Origin: Botrytis cinerea B05.10
Lineage: Eukaryota; Ascomycota; Leotiomycetes; Helotiales; Sclerotiniaceae
DNA: 64,000 nt
Assembly: GCF_000143535.2 (NCBI RefSeq)
Contig: NC_037317.1
Coordinates: 248,001 to 312,000, forward strand
Direction of reading: 5' to 3'
Shown: positions 60,102-64,000 of the stretch, one piece after another
Numbering within the stretch: position 1 is the stretch's first letter
How the letters are laid out: each line of letters starts with the position of its first letter
Position numbers and translations under genes: made by a program
The notes under the pieces: generated by a model
Seen by the model: the letters and a program-made list of their open reading frames with translations, nothing else
Database searches by the model: none
What the model was told of the DNA's origin: nothing

Positions 60102-63100
60102 TTTGTTATATCGTACAAGAGAGAATGTAGTATGAGAGAAAATGATTGCAAGTTGAGGGGTTGGAAGAGGTGTATAAGGTAGTAAGTATATGAACTAACG
60201 TCAACTGGACGTTAGTAGTCGAAGTATCATAGCCTTGATATGAACTGAACTAGAAGAGAATACTAAACTTAAATTATAAGAAAGGAATCTACCCAATCTT
60301 CCATGTGAGGATTAAATATCGGCAGTACAAATTTGAAAGACCAATATGCAAGTGACTTACCGTAAGGTTGCGGTATGTCGTCTGTGTCATCTGGCTGATC
60401 CTACGAATGTGTAAGGATTAAATCATAGGGAATTTGCCGGGTCTGAGCTTCTTCTGGGGATGCTAGACACCAGGGCTTTGTTGGCGGTCAAAAGTCAAAG
60501 CCCCTGGCTTGCAACATACGCAGATTCGAAAAGCCAGCGGTACAAAGGAAGACAAGGGGGTAAGCTACATCCCGCGGCTGGATACATATCGCGTACGAGG
60601 CTCCTCCGCCCCAGGTGGGTGTGTGGTAATCAAAAGGGTGAGTGTCAAATGATCAATTAACTTCCTAAAGAGGAGGAACTTGCTTTGCGAGGAAGAAGGG
60701 CGAGAAAAGGCGGTCAGGTTGCATCAGCACAAGGGTGGGATGAATTTCCATTTTTCAGGGGTGTATATATCAAGTAGCCGACGGGGTCCAAAAATGCCAG
60801 ATGCCACTCTTCTTGATGTGCTTTGCATGGGTGCGATGAACATTCAGCATAATTAGTATAGCGACCTAAGCCAAATATGTGGCCTTCCCGTACTGACGCA
60901 GCAGCGCCTTTGGAAATTTTTAGATGTGGATATTTTCGATACTGTCGTTAGTGCACATGCTAAATTGTGGAATTTAGTTAGATTCTCGGCCCCATCGATG
61001 GTCCATCACAAAACGTGGGTAAGCTGGGCAAGCATTCCAATGGCTCCTACCTAAACTCCGTACTCCGTACTTGAAGAACCCCTCGGTCATTTAGTTAATG
61101 AGGAGGGTCATTCCATTGGGAAGCCTCGAAGGTTCACTGGTACTAATCTTGTGCTAACCTAACCAACTATTAAAAAGACGGCTCAAGCAACAGTAGCCTA
61201 ATGAAGAGTACGTATTGCAGGTCGATACGATTAGGTAGAACCGCACAGGACAGGCAAAGCAGCACAATAGTACGAACAGTGAAATGCAGTGCTACCGACC
61301 AACTGCAATGTATCTAGACCTGGCATGGTCATGATACTTAGGTAGGTATCATGAAGCATCTAAGTGGCGAACACGACTCGTTCTACATACCCCATATCGT
61401 ATCTAATACACACTACAACATGAATCTTGGCCAATATGTCTTTCCGAGCTCACCGCGTAATATTTTTTTCTTTCCCAAAGATGTGTATGCCATGAGCAAT
61501 CAAATGAGCGAGCATATTGTCAAACAATCCTGTCAGATACTCCATATATTAAAATTCTGATGAAATGCAGATAGGGTAACGCACATTATTCTTTTTGCCT
61601 TATTGTATAACACCAACACACGCTATGTACGCTACGTTCGAAATTGGGAAAGAAGGCGAGACTTTTGACGGCGGAGAGAGTGGGGCAGCGGTAACGCGAG
61701 TAGCAGCAGCTAACTAAACTTATTTTGAGTACAGTCATAATTTGGGAATGGGATGATGCAGAAATAAATCACCGACCGTTCAACATCCCTGAGATCCAGG
61801 TTTGCGTAGAAAAACTTTACATGTATTAGTCTGTGCTAGGGTTCGCTAAGTGAGGATAATGGATTAGATGTGGATGTCGATGGATCTTGCTAGGGGATTG
61901 CGAACAACCCATGAACCAGCCACCAAAAAAGAAAAACTACTCATCACGAAACATCCAATGATATGCATCTACCAGCATCAAAAAAGCCTCTTTCTGAAAC
62001 TATGAGCCACAGTTCCATTAGTGTAATAAGTGAGAAAAGTTAAAAAGACTCGGATGGAACCACTTAAGGAACGAAATGATAATTTCAGGTGCGTCAAGAA
62101 TTGTCAATCGTTATCCCATCGTCACGAAAGCATGATGATCTTAAAATATCGGTCATCGCCATTCCTGTTAGACGGCGTTTCTAAGTTTGAGACCAAGGCG
62201 CTCAAAATATGGATGTACGATGTATGGGAAACATGCTAAATTCCCAGCGGTAGATATTCTCGGATATCAATTTTCCATGACCCATGGACTTCACGGGCTT
62301 ATGGCTATCACATAATGCAGATGCACTATGCATATCGAGGCCTAATCAGTAGCCAGAAGGCAAAGCAATCATTAATGCACAGATTCAGTAACTTCATTGA
62401 TGGAGCATGAACCCGCGGCGAAGTACAAGCAAGACGCACAAGTACAAATTGCATGCATGTGCAATAATAACTAAGACCGGCATGTAGTAAGCAGATCACC
62501 CATAATAATGAGAAGTAAAAACGTCTTAGACCCATGCTCCATGTTGGCATGCACTGGTCGGAAGCAGTCTCGACGAGGCTTTGTTTGGTCATCGAAGGCC
62601 CTAAGAAGCGCTTGAATTCCAAGGTTGTGTTTGTTTGTCTTAATCGCCCCTTACCCCCTCGTTACAAGCTGTCCGAGCTTCTAGGATTCTTCAGAATGAA
62701 GCTGCCAAGCGTTGAGTTATTCGATACGTTCCCTACCTTCACGGAGCTTATATCGATTTGAAATACACTAAACACTAAATATGTTTCGCAAGGGGCATGA
62801 CATTGAAAAAGCAAAGCATAACAATGCTACAGCATCCAGGCGGTGAAACCGATTAGGTGTTAATTTGGCAAGTGTAATAGTCACCCACGTAATTGATTGC
62901 TTTTACCGTATCAAACCACAAATCCACGATGGTCTATCTGGCCATTAGACAACACGCACGGAAATGGCGGCGAGAACATGGTGCTTGCTACCGACCTAGT
63001 TTTCAAGCTCAACCTACGTTCATGCTCTCCCTCATGTGGAGTCACCAAATCAAGAATTAGATGAAATTTTCCATTGAATGATTATCCTCTCGAGCTTTAA

Positions 63101-64000
63101 TCCAAAAGGGGTCACAAACCGGAAATTCTTTGTCTAGTGTATCATACACTGTGTCTGCTTGTGCAACCACCCCGCAATAATCCCAGTTCACCAGTATATG
63201 AGCCGGGCCCTTGGAAACTTGTACTATTGCAGAAAAAAGGCTAGCACGAAATGAATCAGTATTATCTTGACTGCAGCATCTATAGTGCTAAGCCTAATGA
63301 CGCGTAAAACGACAAAATTCATCATGATGCCAATGGCTTTATTCGATAGGAGACTGCTTCACTAGTCGCCAAGGTAGATCTCACCCATGTGTCACTTTCT
63401 TCTAATTCCCACAGATTCCCCTTGCTTTTCCCCTCTATTGTCGATCGTGTTTCTCTTACCCGTGCCACGAATTTCATATCCATATTTCCAAGGATGAAGA
63501 TATTTGGAGATGACAGAATCTAGGATCTAGAAGTTTAGAACGGACCACTCTTGCGCAAGCAAGGGTCTGCTTACTTTACCACACTTTTTTTTTTGGATCT
63601 TAAACGCTCGAGACATCATCATAGCACAGTGTGTGTGTGTATCCCATGCCGTATCCCTCGCCTCGCTCCGAATGGCGATTCAGTAAGAGAGATATGCCCG
63701 TCAGAAAATTTTGCACCCCAGTCGACAAGGCTGGGACTGGGACCGGCCTTCCTTTTTGGTTTTCTCACTACACCTACCTTTTTCCTGGAGACAGGCAGCG
63801 GGTGTAAGCTCGGTTGCTGAAAAGGAATTGAGACCCTGGCGAATTTTTGAGGGATCGCTAGATTTGCTAGTCGACCGACCATCCTTTTATACTAACGCTG
63901 CCCTTCATGTAAGCTTCAATCTCCATATAGCCAGGCGAGCTAGTAATCCTTTATGCTCCTTGAAGGCCCAAACTAAATACAGCATATTGACCGATATACC
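60102..64000. other. Intergenic to the window edge; no convincing gene
   Basis: Near 60.45-60.65 kb there is a GC-richer patch with several AGGGG/CCCCT pentamers (stress-element-like). A doubled actccgt motif is at about 61056-61070. A (GT)n run is at about 63630-63639. An ATG frame at 62534-62761 is the best coding candidate. Confidence 0.5.
62534..62761 (+). CDS. Possible small protein (75 codons), unknown
   Basis: An ATG-to-TGA frame with codon use like the true genes (GTC, TCG, ATC, AAG, TTC frequent). The product is mildly basic with hydrophobic patches and no motif I know. No adjoining exon was found. Chance cannot be excluded. Confidence 0.22.
   Translation: MLHVGMHWSEAVSTRLCLVIEGPKKRLNSKVVFVCLNRPLPPRYKLSELLGFFRMKLPSVELFDTFPTFTELISI

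Overview
This window is nuclear DNA of a filamentous ascomycete. Every recognisable gene is fungal. Most are interrupted by introns of about 50-120 bases with GT...AG borders and CTAAC/CTAAT-like branch points. The protein sequences, especially the PFF1-type vacuolar protease, resemble those I know from Sclerotiniaceae (Botrytis/Sclerotinia, Leotiomycetes); the genus is an inference from memory, not a database result.

Layout. 1-6.4 kb: the 5' part of a vacuolar membrane protease (PFF1) and a complete cAMP phosphodiesterase (PDE2 type), both on the minus strand. 6.4-14.6 kb: an 8-kb stretch without convincing genes, crowded with micro- and minisatellites and carrying an 803-bp fold-back element flanked by TA. 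14.6-23.7 kb: a six-exon cytochrome P450, a small secreted protein, a possible small ORF, a GT90 glycosyltransferase and mitochondrial ribosomal protein uL15m. 24.7-39.6 kb is a dense housekeeping block: MVP1 sorting nexin, DCN1, bS6m (MRP17), RRB1, a fungal protein of unknown function, OHCU decarboxylase (urate breakdown), PRP19, and a RING/SIM protein resembling a SUMO-targeted ubiquitin ligase subunit. 39.6-49.8 kb is gene-poor, but I could assemble one three-exon, 99-codon gene (44.60-45.13 kb, minus) whose exons fit in phase. 49.8-53.8 kb: a large C2H2 transcription factor of AmdX/ADR1 type. 57.3-60.1 kb: LAS1 and an acidic fungal protein of unknown function. 60.1-64.0 kb: no convincing gene.

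How the genes relate. This is a normal fungal gene neighbourhood, not a biosynthetic cluster: the P450 has no pathway partners beside it. Several genes serve ribosome production (uL15m, bS6m, RRB1, LAS1) or ubiquitin/SUMO control (DCN1, PRP19, the RING/SIM protein). Two pairs are divergent over short shared promoters: MRP17/RRB1 (209 bases) and OHCU decarboxylase/PRP19 (320 bases). I found no sequence evidence for a new defence or mobile system. The features most worth a second look are the fold-back element, the satellite-rich interval, the small hidden gene at 44.6-45.1 kb, and coding-like fragments around 46-47 kb.
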